A stretch of DNA of 64,000 bases. It comes from Parachryseolinea silvisoli. Its GTDB lineage: Bacteria; Bacteroidota; Bacteroidia; Cytophagales; Cyclobacteriaceae. The position numbers and the translations under genes are program-made. The stretch spans positions 1,550,001-1,614,000 of the forward strand of contig NZ_JAIOAO010000002.1 in NCBI RefSeq assembly GCF_021190955.1, read 5' to 3'. The notes under the pieces are model-generated. The model did not search any database and was not told the origin of the DNA. It worked only from the letters and a program-made list of their open reading frames with translations. Positions 44,247-53,003 of this stretch are shown in pieces (positions within the stretch are counted from its first letter, which is position 1; each line of letters opens with the position of its first letter).

Positions 44247-45122
44247 ATGAGAAGTTTTGCCCTTACCGACCATCCCGCTTTCTCTACAACGGCTTCTCCT
44301 TATTTTCCAGAACATGTGATTTTTACGGGCAAGGTCTCGGACTTCGTCATTCCCGAGCACCGATGTCACCACGGGTTGATTTATTCTCTCGGGGGAACGT
44401 TCTCTTTTACCCTCCATGGATTGACCCGCACGCTGGATGAGAACAAATTTCTGATTGTGAATGGCAATAGCACATTCGGACTACACGTGGGCAGCCCGGT
44501 CGCGCAGCCTATGATGTTGTATTTTCAGTCGCGTACTCCGGCGTTGAGCCTGGGTAGTGATGCGGCGGACTGGAATTTAACAGAGCGGATTTACCCGGTA
44601 ACCGATGTATTTAAAGAACGCATTCATGTACTGGCGTCATTGCCCGACAGTTGCTCGTCATTTATCACGATGAAAGCCGATGCCGTGATCCGGTCGATCC
44701 TGTTCGAAATACTTTCGTTTAATCAATACGCGTCGAACGAGTCGATGAAGCTGGATGTGCGGAAGGTCTCCACACGGCAGGAGAACTACAAGCGGCTGGC
44801 GGTAGTGCGTGAGTGGATAGAAGATAATTTTAATCGCACGTTAACCCTGGATGAGTTGGCCGGTATAGCTGCCATGAACCATCAGCATTTTCTAAGGCTC
44901 TTCCATAAAGTCTTTCACAAGACGCCTCACCAATACATTATAGACCGCCGCATAACCGAGGCCAAGCAGTTGTTGCTCGACCCCGGCATGGTGGTAGCGG
45001 ATGTATGCCTGGCTATAGGCTGGGATAGTCTCAGTACGTTCAGCCAGCTGTTCAAGCAACGTACAGGTCAGACGCCCGGCGAATACCGGAAAGCCTCAGG
45101 CGGTGATCACATTCTTGAGTGA
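44247..45122 (+). CDS. AraC family transcriptional regulator
   Basis: The 291-residue regulator has a cupin-type N-terminal sensing domain (about 20-120, with HRCHHGLIYSLGGTFSF) and a C-terminal AraC double helix-turn-helix (about 190-285: LAGIAAMNHQHFLRLFHKVF, VCLAIGWDSLSTFSQLFKQR). The last 27 bases overlap the convergent SRPBCC gene. The likely target is that gene or the NTF2-like gene. Confidence 0.88.
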   Translation: MRSFALTDHPAFSTTASPYFPEHVIFTGKVSDFVIPEHRCHHGLIYSLGGTFSFTLHGLTRTLDENKFLIVNGNSTFGLHVGSPVAQPMMLYFQSRTPALSLGSDAADWNLTERIYPVTDVFKERIHVLASLPDSCSSFITMKADAVIRSILFEILSFNQYASNESMKLDVRKVSTRQENYKRLAVVREWIEDNFNRTLTLDELAGIAAMNHQHFLRLFHKVFHKTPHQYIIDRRITEAKQLLLDPGMVVADVCLAIGWDSLSTFSQLFKQRTGQTPGEYRKASGGDHILE

Positions 45123-45602
45123 CGGATTAAAATTTCGCAAGTCCAGGCCGCCTTCGAGCACCGATTTGAGGTTGGTGAGGAAGAACGTCCAGCCCATGGT
45201 GTTGCTGGTGTAGTGCTTGAAAATCCGTGCATTGTCTACCGGTATATTGTCTTCGATCAACTCTACGATCACCTCGTCCTGCTCTTTATAGATTGAAACG
45301 GTGACGGGGCAGTTGGACGAGAAGCTGAACGCGAACTTGTCCTTGCCGTTGGCCTCCAGCACGGTGCCTTCGTGTTTCATGTCATCGCTGTAACCGTGCC
45401 AGGTCCACAGGTAGGTATCGTCTTTCGACAACAGCTCGTTGGTTTTGCGAGTTTTGCCCTGTGCGTCCGTGGCGGGTGCTTTCCTGAGGAACCACGCCTC
45501 CAGGCCTTGCTGCGTAGCCCACGAGCTATAGGCTTTTTCAATAGTGGTTTTGATGTTAATCCGGAGCTTGATCTGGCTCCAGTCTTTATTAATGGCTTCC
45601 AT
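45096..45602 (-). CDS. SRPBCC (AHSA1-like) domain protein
   Basis: The 168-residue protein matches the AHSA1/START-like SRPBCC family: IKTTIEKAYSSWATQQGLEA at the N-terminal helix, the DDTYLWTWHGYSDDMKHEG beta region and NTMGWTFFLTNLKSVLEGG as the long C-terminal helix. These proteins bind hydrophobic ligands in a deep pocket. It overlaps the convergent AraC gene by 27 bases. Confidence 0.85.
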   Translation of the reverse strand: MEAINKDWSQIKLRINIKTTIEKAYSSWATQQGLEAWFLRKAPATDAQGKTRKTNELLSKDDTYLWTWHGYSDDMKHEGTVLEANGKDKFAFSFSSNCPVTVSIYKEQDEVIVELIEDNIPVDNARIFKHYTSNTMGWTFFLTNLKSVLEGGLDLRNFNPSLKNVITA

Positions 45603-45740
45603 AAATGTGTTTGTTTTTTAACGAAGGTAGCGGGGGAGCGTTCGTGGCTGTTTCTTGAAAATGGAGAATTTTCAGGCCAGCACCCCTGGCACGACCTTTT
45701 CTCTGTCTTCTAAACGACTATAAACCTAAGACAGATTGAT

Positions 45741-46097
45741 ATGGCAGAGAAAAATAAAGCAACGTTATTAAAGGGCAATGCGGCGATCGCAGCGGGTAAT
45801 CACGAAGGATTCTTGTCGCTCTGTACCGACGACACAACATGGACGTTTATCGGCGAGCAGACCCTGAAAGGGAAAGAGGCGGTACGCCAGTATATGGCGA
45901 TAACCTACCTCGAGCCGCCCAGCGTCACAGTCGATACGTTAATAGCAGAGGGTGACTTCCTCACAGCTGTCGGCAACATCACCATGAAGGATAAAGACGG
46001 GAAAATGACGCCATACGCGTACTGCGACGTCTGGCGTTTTCGCGAGGGTAAGATGGCTGAGCTGCGGGCTTTCGTCGTCAAAACAGACGCCCCTTAA
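45741..46097 (+). CDS. NTF2-like (SnoaL-type) protein
   Basis: The 118-residue protein is of the NTF2/SnoaL fold: an N-terminal helix (KATLLKGNAAIAAGNHEGFL) followed by the DDTTWTFIGEQTLKGKEAVR segment and strands DTLIAEGDFLTAVGNI and YCDVWRFREGKMAELRAFVV. Such small proteins can be enzymes or binding proteins. Its partner is unknown. It is convergent with the large T9SS gene. Confidence 0.85.
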   Translation: MAEKNKATLLKGNAAIAAGNHEGFLSLCTDDTTWTFIGEQTLKGKEAVRQYMAITYLEPPSVTVDTLIAEGDFLTAVGNITMKDKDGKMTPYAYCDVWRFREGKMAELRAFVVKTDAP

Positions 46098-46107
46098 TGC
46101 CGGAAAT

Positions 46108-48858
46108 TTATTGGTCTTTGCCCGAGTAGGCGACGGTAATGACCCCGCGGTATTCATTGTTTGAATAACCGATGTGATAAAAATACATTCCAGGAGCTTC
46201 CCCGTTGGGGTGCCACTGAAACTCCCGGCTGTCGCTCGTGAATACGCGGCGGCCCCAGCGATTGAAAATCAGAATCCGTTCGAAATGTCCGGCGCAATTA
46301 TCGAGGGGGAGGATGTTGACGAGCGCACCGGTATCATCAAGTTTTTGCATGGCGAAGTAGTCGTTCTTGTCGTCGCCGTTAGGTGTGACGAAGTTCGGCG
46401 GAAGGAATTTATCGTCGCTGCCGTCTACATCTTTAATGTGCAGGGTTACCGTTACCGTGTCGGCCAGGTTGGCAAAGCAGCGGTCGTCGCTTACGCGGAA
46501 GGTAAAGGTGTAGTCATTCTCATATACCCGGTTTACGAAGATGCTGCAGTCGGGCTCCCAGAGGAATGTTCCGTTTACGGTGCTCTGTGCGGGCGAGGAC
46601 GTGAAGGTATAGCCGGACGGTTCTACTGTGCCCGTGGCGCCGACCAGGCTCATGGTAAGCATGTCGGGTTGGGGAAAGAGGTCGGGGTCGCGGCCGGTCA
46701 GGGCCAGGGAGATGGGCTGGCCGAGGGTGATATTCATGGAGTTGTCTGCTGCCAGCACCAGGTCGGGGTTGGTGTTCGCGACGGACAAGGCCGGGGCGCG
46801 GTTGTCGGGCGGCGAGACGTTGACGTTTACGACCAGGGTGTCCTGGTATTTAAAGCGGCATTTGTTGTTATAGTCCTGTACGATGAAGTGGAAGGTAAAA
46901 GAGCTTTTCATGCGCAGGTCGATCGGGCCACAACGGAGATCCCAGGCGAACGGTGACTGTACGTCTCCTGCTCTTTCCGTCTGCGGGAAGGTGGCGTTAT
47001 AATCTGACAAGGCAAAGTCTTTGCCTTCGCCGTACAAGGTCAGCATGTCGCCGTCGTTGTCATGCCCGAGGACAGTGAAGCGAAGCGACTCGTTTATTTT
47101 TCGTTCGACTGTTACGGAGTCGTCGAAGGGATCGCTGGTGAGTCCGGAGGATGAGATGATGGGCTTGCTATTGACGGGCAGGATGATGCGGAGATTCATG
47201 TTCAAGCGATCGGGATCTTTGAACAGGCATTGATCGGCGTCCTCGACCTGGAGTATTACGGGGAAGACGGTCTGTTGGGTGAAATCAAATACGTCACACC
47301 GAATGTCCCATTGAAAAATAGCGGTGCGTGTATTACCGGTTTGTGGGTTTACGGTCAGGGTCATGCCGGCTTCGGCGAGGGATGTAGGACCGGTGAGGGG
47401 CAGGGCGGTAATGTCCATCGCATCGCCGTCGGCATCAAACGCTTCAATGGTCCAGGTCTTTATACCACTGCCTTCGTTAAACGCTTCGTTGATGTCGTTC
47501 GTGACGAATACGGCGGGCGTGTTGAGTGGCGGCGTGATATTGACGGTAACGAGTAGTGTGTCGAGGTTGGGCAAGCTACAGGCGTCGTCAGCGGCAATGA
47601 AGGCGATCTGGAATGGCCGGTTTACAAAGGGGCATTCCGGAAAACAGACGCGGAACGTCGCGAAGGGGCTGGTGCGTGTGAGCCGTGCGGACGTGATCGC
47701 GGGAAGAATGTCGCTGAGGTCGGCGTTGAATCCGATCGGTACGGCGCGTAGGGCGATCTCCTCGGCAAAGCCGTCGGCGAGGTTGTTTATATCGTCGTCG
47801 GAGATGCGCACTTCGATGCAACGATTAGCATCCGGCGTGCCAGCGGGAAACGTAACGTTCATGACGTCGTCGTGGGTGAACGTGCCTTCGCTCAGGGTGC
47901 GGCCAAGAATCTGTGGCGGCACGGCGGTGGGGCATTCGTCCACGACATACATCTGGAAGTCGCGGCGCACCTCGCCGATCTTTCGGTTCCCACGATATTC
48001 TTCGCAACGGACGCCAAAGACATACAGGCCTACACCCGTAAACGATGGGGTGACTGTGAGCAGGCCGTCGCGGCTAATGGCGAGGTCGGGGCGGCCACGC
48101 ATGACGTTGGTGAGGCTGTACGGCGACGTCCAGCGCACGTCGGGATAGGGGCCGGGGTGTGGACCATCGGCCGGGACCGCCTCGGCGGTGACGGTGTTGA
48201 GGGGAGTAACAAGTGAGTAGACCAGCGAGTCGCCATCGGGGTCGGTGCCGGAGAAATCAGCGTAATACTGTTTGCCGGGGCACGCATAGTCGCTCAGTGG
48301 GCGAAACAATGCGGGCGATGAATTGATGAACGCCCGGTTGCGCCAAACGACGGCGGGGAACTCCATGTAAAATGTCTGTCCGGCGGCATTGGGAAAATCC
48401 ACCGTGCCTTCGGGTGGCTCTTCGCTGACGATGTTGACCAGGCCTACGTTGTTATAGTTGCGGCAACAGCGCTCCCAACTGATGTAGTAGCCATTGGCGT
48501 GGTTAAAGGAGTTGCTGCGGAGTTGTATTGTATCGGTATACACAATCTTGTCCGTAATGATGCCACCATTGGAGCAGTTGGGTTGCGTGTACTCGACCGG
48601 TGTGCGAGACCAAAAGGTGAGCGGCTTCAGGCGCAGGCGCCGGTTATCGAATTTTCGGAAGATCCCGACCTGAATGACGCGCTCTTCCGCTTCCGGATCG
48701 CGCGTGGGATTATTCTGAACGTCGAGGTAATAGATGAGGTTGATGCGATAGATGTTTCCAGAGATGTGCACAAGCTCGATTTCTCCCCCCACAATATGCC
48801 GGGCTGCAGCAGGAAGGCAGAGGAATATGAGCAGAAGGAGAAAAACAATGCGATTCAT
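46108..48858 (-). CDS. Large T9SS type B secreted surface protein
   Basis: The 916-residue protein has a signal peptide (1-19, ending AAARH), an N-terminal conserved domain (ARHIVGGEIELVHISGNIYR, CCRNYNN) common in Bacteroidota gliding-type surface proteins, several cadherin/PKD-like repeats (about 280-800; FSGTDPDGDSLVYSL, FDADGDAM, GHDNDGDML with Ca2+-site Asp/Asn clusters) and a C-terminal CHU_C T9SS type B domain (FLPPNFVTPNGDDKNDYF, LIFNRWGRRVF, APGMYFYHI). It is exported by the T9SS and exposed on the cell surface, probably for adhesion. Confidence 0.9.
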   Translation of the reverse strand: MNRIVFLLLLIFLCLPAAARHIVGGEIELVHISGNIYRINLIYYLDVQNNPTRDPEAEERVIQVGIFRKFDNRRLRLKPLTFWSRTPVEYTQPNCSNGGIITDKIVYTDTIQLRSNSFNHANGYYISWERCCRNYNNVGLVNIVSEEPPEGTVDFPNAAGQTFYMEFPAVVWRNRAFINSSPALFRPLSDYACPGKQYYADFSGTDPDGDSLVYSLVTPLNTVTAEAVPADGPHPGPYPDVRWTSPYSLTNVMRGRPDLAISRDGLLTVTPSFTGVGLYVFGVRCEEYRGNRKIGEVRRDFQMYVVDECPTAVPPQILGRTLSEGTFTHDDVMNVTFPAGTPDANRCIEVRISDDDINNLADGFAEEIALRAVPIGFNADLSDILPAITSARLTRTSPFATFRVCFPECPFVNRPFQIAFIAADDACSLPNLDTLLVTVNITPPLNTPAVFVTNDINEAFNEGSGIKTWTIEAFDADGDAMDITALPLTGPTSLAEAGMTLTVNPQTGNTRTAIFQWDIRCDVFDFTQQTVFPVILQVEDADQCLFKDPDRLNMNLRIILPVNSKPIISSSGLTSDPFDDSVTVERKINESLRFTVLGHDNDGDMLTLYGEGKDFALSDYNATFPQTERAGDVQSPFAWDLRCGPIDLRMKSSFTFHFIVQDYNNKCRFKYQDTLVVNVNVSPPDNRAPALSVANTNPDLVLAADNSMNITLGQPISLALTGRDPDLFPQPDMLTMSLVGATGTVEPSGYTFTSSPAQSTVNGTFLWEPDCSIFVNRVYENDYTFTFRVSDDRCFANLADTVTVTLHIKDVDGSDDKFLPPNFVTPNGDDKNDYFAMQKLDDTGALVNILPLDNCAGHFERILIFNRWGRRVFTSDSREFQWHPNGEAPGMYFYHIGYSNNEYRGVITVAYSGKDQ

Positions 48859-48930
48859 ACGCTACACATGCCGGTTCGGGAATGTTAAAGATAGAGAATC
48901 AGGACGAGGGGGAAAACCCCCGCCAGTTTG

Positions 48931-48938
48931 TATTTTTG
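48931..48938 (+). promoter_or_regulatory. Possible -7 box of rlmD
   Basis: TATTTTTG fits TAnnTTTG and lies eight bases before the ATG at 48946, so the message would be leaderless. No clear -33 TTTG is seen. Confidence 0.4.
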
Positions 48939-48945
48939 CGCCTTT

Positions 48946-50385
48946 ATGCGAAAAGGCGACATAATCGAAAATATTGTAGTCGAAACCATGGCTTCTGAAG
49001 GCAAATGCGTTTCGCACGTAGATGGCAAAGTGATTTTCCTGGAAGGCTGCGCACCCGGCGACACGGTCGACGCAGCCCTCACCAAGATCAAGGGCAGCTA
49101 CCTGGAAGGCCGCGTAACGCAGATCCGTCAACTGTCACCCGACCGCGCGCAGCCGTTCTGCCTGCACTTCGGGCTGTGTGGTGGCTGCTCGTGGCAGCAC
49201 ATCCAATACGAAAACCAGCTGCACTACAAACAACAGCAGGTAGTCGACAACCTCGAACGCCTCGGGGGCCTCACGCTGCCGCCGCTCACACCGATCCACC
49301 CCTCGGCCAAGACCCGTTTCTACCGTAACAAGCTTGACTATACTTTCTCCGCGCAACGCTGGCTGACGCGCGCGGAAATGCTGGATGAAAATAAACCGGG
49401 TCAGGGTGAAGTGGCGCTGGGCTATCACATTCCACGCAAATACGATTTGGTATTTGATGTAAAAGAATGCCACCTGCAACCCGATCCCTCCAACGCCATC
49501 CGGCTGGCGGTAAGAGATGAGGCAGTAAAAAATGATATACCCTTCTTCGATCTGCGCAAGCAGGTTGGATTTCTGCGTACGGTGACAATCCGCACGGCGA
49601 CCACGGGCGAGACGATGATCATTCTGCAAGTAGTCTACGACAAGATGGAATGGACAGAGCTGATTTTGCGTCGCCTGGAGCGTGACTTCCCGCAGATCAC
49701 ATCGTTTCAATATGTGATTAACGGCAAGAAGAACGACACGTTTGCCGATCTTACCATTCTTACCTGGAAGGGCAATCCCTATATCACGGAGCAAATGCCG
49801 AAGCCCGACGGGAGTGGTGTGTTACAGTTCCGCGTGGGGCCGAAGTCCTTCTATCAGACAAACTCGGACCAGGCATTTGAGCTGTATAAGATCGCCTGGA
49901 AGATGGCCGATCTGAAAGGACATGAGCTGGTGTACGATTTGTATACCGGCACCGGTACCATCGCCAACTTTGTGGCGGGCCAGGCGCGGAAAGTTGTGGG
50001 CCTGGAATACGTGGCGGCGGCAATTGATGACGCCAAGGTGAACTCGCGGATCAATGGCATTACCAATACCGATTTTTATGCAGGCGATATCAAGGACCTG
50101 CTTGACGATGAATTCCTGTCGACACACGGGCGACCGGATACGGTCATTACAGATCCGCCGCGGGCGGGAATGCACGAAGATGTGTGCAAGATGTTGTTGA
50201 AGGCGGAGCCGGAGAAGATTGTGTATGTGAGCTGCAATCCGGCGACACAGGCGCGCGATCTGAAGTGGCTGTCGGAGAAATATGAGATTTCGGCGGTGCA
50301 GCCGGTGGATATGTTCCCTCATACGATGCATGTCGAAAATGTTGTGCGGTTGGATCGGAAGCGGTCGTTGTCCTCGGAAGTCTGA
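48946..50385 (+). CDS. rlmD: 23S rRNA (uracil-5-)-methyltransferase RlmD
   Basis: The protein has 479 residues when started at 48946 (MRKGDIIENIVVETMA). It has an N-terminal TRAM domain (FLEGCAPGDTVDAALTKIKG), the 4Fe-4S cluster Cys of the RumA/TrmA family (CLHFGLCGGCSW), a SAM motif (LVYDLYTGTGTIANF) and the catalytic Cys in VYVSCNPATQARDL. It methylates U1939 or a close position of 23S rRNA at C5 (family knowledge). Some Bacteroidota homologues act at U747, so the exact site is not certain. Confidence 0.9.
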   Translation: MRKGDIIENIVVETMASEGKCVSHVDGKVIFLEGCAPGDTVDAALTKIKGSYLEGRVTQIRQLSPDRAQPFCLHFGLCGGCSWQHIQYENQLHYKQQQVVDNLERLGGLTLPPLTPIHPSAKTRFYRNKLDYTFSAQRWLTRAEMLDENKPGQGEVALGYHIPRKYDLVFDVKECHLQPDPSNAIRLAVRDEAVKNDIPFFDLRKQVGFLRTVTIRTATTGETMIILQVVYDKMEWTELILRRLERDFPQITSFQYVINGKKNDTFADLTILTWKGNPYITEQMPKPDGSGVLQFRVGPKSFYQTNSDQAFELYKIAWKMADLKGHELVYDLYTGTGTIANFVAGQARKVVGLEYVAAAIDDAKVNSRINGITNTDFYAGDIKDLLDDEFLSTHGRPDTVITDPPRAGMHEDVCKMLLKAEPEKIVYVSCNPATQARDLKWLSEKYEISAVQPVDMFPHTMHVENVVRLDRKRSLSSEV

Positions 50386-50447
50386 AGACTTCCATCCGTG
50401 GAGGCACTCCCGATAGCTATCGGGACGCCCTCCCTTCGGTCGGAAGA
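50376..50447. repeat. Palindromic repeats after rlmD
   Basis: The rlmD stop lies inside the palindrome GGAAGTCTGAAGACTTCC (50378-50395). It is followed by a perfect 18-base palindrome TCCCGATAGCTATCGGGA (50408-50425) inside imperfect GGAGGC / GCCCTCC arms, and then GGAAGACTT again (50442-50450). No T run follows the stems. The group could stabilise the 3' end of the rlmD message or be a mobile repeat unit. Confidence 0.65.
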
Positions 50448-50562
50448 CTTGCGCCAGGTGCTGCGGCCTTAATGCACTCCAATCTGGGTTTTTTGTAAAA
50501 TCTACGATCGGTGGGATGGGAAGTCCATAATATTAGTAGTTTAGTGCAGACGATTGAATTAC

Positions 50563-51138
50563 ATGCAACGAAGAACGGCATTAAAACAACTGGGGTTGAT
50601 AGCGGGGGCGGCAATCATTCTGCCGCACTGTACCAGCAAGGAGGCGGCCACCGAAGCCACCGTCAAATTAAATAAGCTGCAGGTGAGCGGTCAGCAGGAA
50701 AATCTGCTGGCAACCATGGCCGACGCACTGATTCCCAAAACCGATACGCCGGGTGCCAAAGAGCTCAACATCCACCAGTTTGTACTGCGGATGATGGATG
50801 ACTGCTTTGACGCGGACGCTCAAAAGAAATTTATGGCAGGCCTGACGCAAGCGCAAAAGGCCATTGTCCATAAGACCGGCAAAGACGCCGAAGAATGTAC
50901 CCCTGCGGAGTGGCAGGCGTTCTTCCAGGATATTGAGGCCGGCAAGATAGCGGCACCTGCACAGGGTGAAGATAACCTCAAAGCTTTTTACGAGCCCTTC
51001 CGCCAGCTTAGCATTCGCGGCTACCTCGGCTCCGAATATGTCATGACCAATGTGTTTGGCTATAAGATGATTCCCGGCAAGTTTACCGGTGAAGTGAAGA
51101 TTGATGCCAACAGCGACCTCAAAACGATTCTTGCATGA
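50563..51138 (+). CDS. Gluconate 2-dehydrogenase subunit 3 family protein (Tat signal)
   Basis: The protein has 191 residues when started at 50563. It has a twin-arginine signal (MQRRTALKQLGLIAGAAI) that ends in a lipobox-like PHC, and a helical body typical of the gluconate-dehydrogenase gamma subunit family (ADALIPKTDTPGAKELNIHQ, FFQDIEAGK, AYLGSEY-like segment RGYLGSEYVMTNVFGY). It serves as the small subunit of the following GMC oxidoreductase: its stop overlaps the next start as ATGA. Confidence 0.82.
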   Translation: MQRRTALKQLGLIAGAAIILPHCTSKEAATEATVKLNKLQVSGQQENLLATMADALIPKTDTPGAKELNIHQFVLRMMDDCFDADAQKKFMAGLTQAQKAIVHKTGKDAEECTPAEWQAFFQDIEAGKIAAPAQGEDNLKAFYEPFRQLSIRGYLGSEYVMTNVFGYKMIPGKFTGEVKIDANSDLKTILA

Positions 51139-52844
51139 ACGCCAATATTGACGCAACCAAACAAAATACTTTCGACGCGATCGTGATCGGCTCGGGCATC
51201 AGCGGCGGCTGGGCGGCCAAAGAGCTGACGGAAAAAGGTCTGAAGACGCTCGTGCTGGAACGCGGCCGCGACGTAAAACACCTCAAAGATTATCCCACCA
51301 CCAACATGCAGCCGTGGGAGTTCCCCCACTATGGCCAAATGCCGAAGGAGGTTAAAGATGCCAACCCCGTGGTGAGCAAGTGTTATGCCTTCAACGAAGA
51401 TGCTGCACACTTCTTTGTGAAAGACCAGGAGCACCCGTACGTACAAGACAAGCCGTTCGATTGGATCCGCGGCTACCAGGTAGGCGGCAAGTCGCTGCTT
51501 TGGGCACGTCAGACACAACGGTGGAGTAACTTTGACTTTGAAGGTCCCGCGCGCGATGGTTTTGCCGTCGACTGGCCGATCCGGTATAAAGATATAGATC
51601 CATGGTATAGCTATGTCGAAAAGTTTGCCGGCATCTCCGGTAACAAAGACGGCATTCCGGCACTGCCCGACGGCGAGTTCCTGCCGCCGATGGAAATGAC
51701 CAAAGTAGAAAGCTACTTCAAAGAGAAAGTAGCGGAGAACTATAAAGACCGTCACATCATTGTCGGCCGCTGCGCCCACATCACCGAGCAACAGCCGATC
51801 CACGCGGAGCAAGGCCGCGCCAAGTGCCAGCACCGTAACTTGTGCCAGCGGGGCTGTCCGTTTGGCGGCTACTTCAGCAGCAATGCATCGACCATACCCT
51901 GGGCGGAGCGCACCGGTAACATGACACTGCGTCCAAACTCCGTGGTACACTCCATCATCTATGATGAACAGAAAGGTCGTGCGACCGGTGTACGCGTCAT
52001 TGACGCCGAAACCAAGGCGACCACGGAATATTTCGCACGCATCATTTTCGTCAATGCTGCTGCGATGAATACAAACCTCCTTCTGCTCAACTCCACCTCC
52101 AACCGTTTCCCGAACGGTCTGGGTAACGACAGCGGTGTGTTGGGTAAATATGTGGCATTTCACAACTACCGCGCCCGTGTATCGGCTGAATACGAAGGCT
52201 TCGCCGATTATACCAAAGCCGGCAATCGCCCCAACGGATGTTATATACCACGCTTCCGCAATGTACAGAAACAAGAGACTAACTTCCTGCGCGGCTACGC
52301 CGCGGGCTTCCAGGCCTTCCGCCAGGTAGAGCGCTCGTTCGACGGTATCGGGGCAGACTTGAAAGACAACATCTTGCATCCCTCACTCGGCATGTGGAGC
52401 GTAGGCTCACACATGATGGGGGAGACGATTCCCAAGGAAAGCAGCTACGTCGCGCTCGACAAAGATCAGAAAGACGCGTGGGGCATACCACTGCTCAAGA
52501 TCTCGATGGACTATGACGATAACGACGAGAAGATGGTGAAAGACTATCTCGAGCAGATCTCCGAGATGTATAGCAAAGCCGGCTTTACCAACATCCAAAC
52601 CTTCGACAGCCACCAGGCGCCGGGCCTCGACATCCACGAAATGGGCGGTGCCCGCATGGGCAACGATCCAAAAACATCGGTACTCAACAAGTGGAACCAG
52701 GTGCATGCGTGCAAGAACGTGTTTGTAACAGACGGAGCGTGTATGACTTCTACGTCTACACAGAACCCTTCGTTGACCTACATGGCCTTTACAGCGCGTG
52801 CTGCAGACTATGCGGTGAAGCAGATGAAAGCGAATGAGCTTTAA
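51135..52844 (+). CDS. GMC family oxidoreductase (large catalytic subunit)
   Basis: The 569-residue flavoprotein has an N-terminal FAD site (AIVIGSGISGGW-like: VIGSGISGGWAAKEL, then LVLERG), a middle part with GGKSLLWARQTQRW, a Cys-rich stretch CQHRNLCQRGCPFGG and the C-terminal GMC block (HEMGGARMGNDP, VTDGACMTSTSTQNPSLTYM). Members oxidise sugars or alcohols and pass electrons through the small subunit. No signal peptide is seen, so it probably rides out with its Tat-exported partner. The substrate is unknown; gluconate-like sugar acids or other sugars are possible. Confidence 0.9.
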   Translation: MNANIDATKQNTFDAIVIGSGISGGWAAKELTEKGLKTLVLERGRDVKHLKDYPTTNMQPWEFPHYGQMPKEVKDANPVVSKCYAFNEDAAHFFVKDQEHPYVQDKPFDWIRGYQVGGKSLLWARQTQRWSNFDFEGPARDGFAVDWPIRYKDIDPWYSYVEKFAGISGNKDGIPALPDGEFLPPMEMTKVESYFKEKVAENYKDRHIIVGRCAHITEQQPIHAEQGRAKCQHRNLCQRGCPFGGYFSSNASTIPWAERTGNMTLRPNSVVHSIIYDEQKGRATGVRVIDAETKATTEYFARIIFVNAAAMNTNLLLLNSTSNRFPNGLGNDSGVLGKYVAFHNYRARVSAEYEGFADYTKAGNRPNGCYIPRFRNVQKQETNFLRGYAAGFQAFRQVERSFDGIGADLKDNILHPSLGMWSVGSHMMGETIPKESSYVALDKDQKDAWGIPLLKISMDYDDNDEKMVKDYLEQISEMYSKAGFTNIQTFDSHQAPGLDIHEMGGARMGNDPKTSVLNKWNQVHACKNVFVTDGACMTSTSTQNPSLTYMAFTARAADYAVKQMKANEL

Positions 52845-52869
52845 TTAGTTTCACTATCTGATATGTGAT

Positions 52870-52901
52870 TGCCCCATGCCGGAAGCGTGGGGCATTTTTT
52901 T
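52870..52901 (+). terminator. Intrinsic terminator after the GMC operon
   Basis: TGCCCCATGC / GCGTGGGGCA (one G-U pair) with a CGGAA loop is followed by seven T residues. It starts 26 bases after the stop codon. Confidence 0.88.
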
Positions 52902-53003
52902 GGCCCATTCCCAACAAACACTTGTTCCCCGAAAAATAAAATCCTCCATCCGCTTGAATCCTTTCTCCAAACTTCTCAACATCGCCTTTCAATTTTTGGG
53001 AGT

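Noticed and set aside
51060-52379. 439-codon open frame antisense to the GMC oxidoreductase
   Set aside because: It is the mirror of a strongly conserved coding frame and shows no domain of its own.
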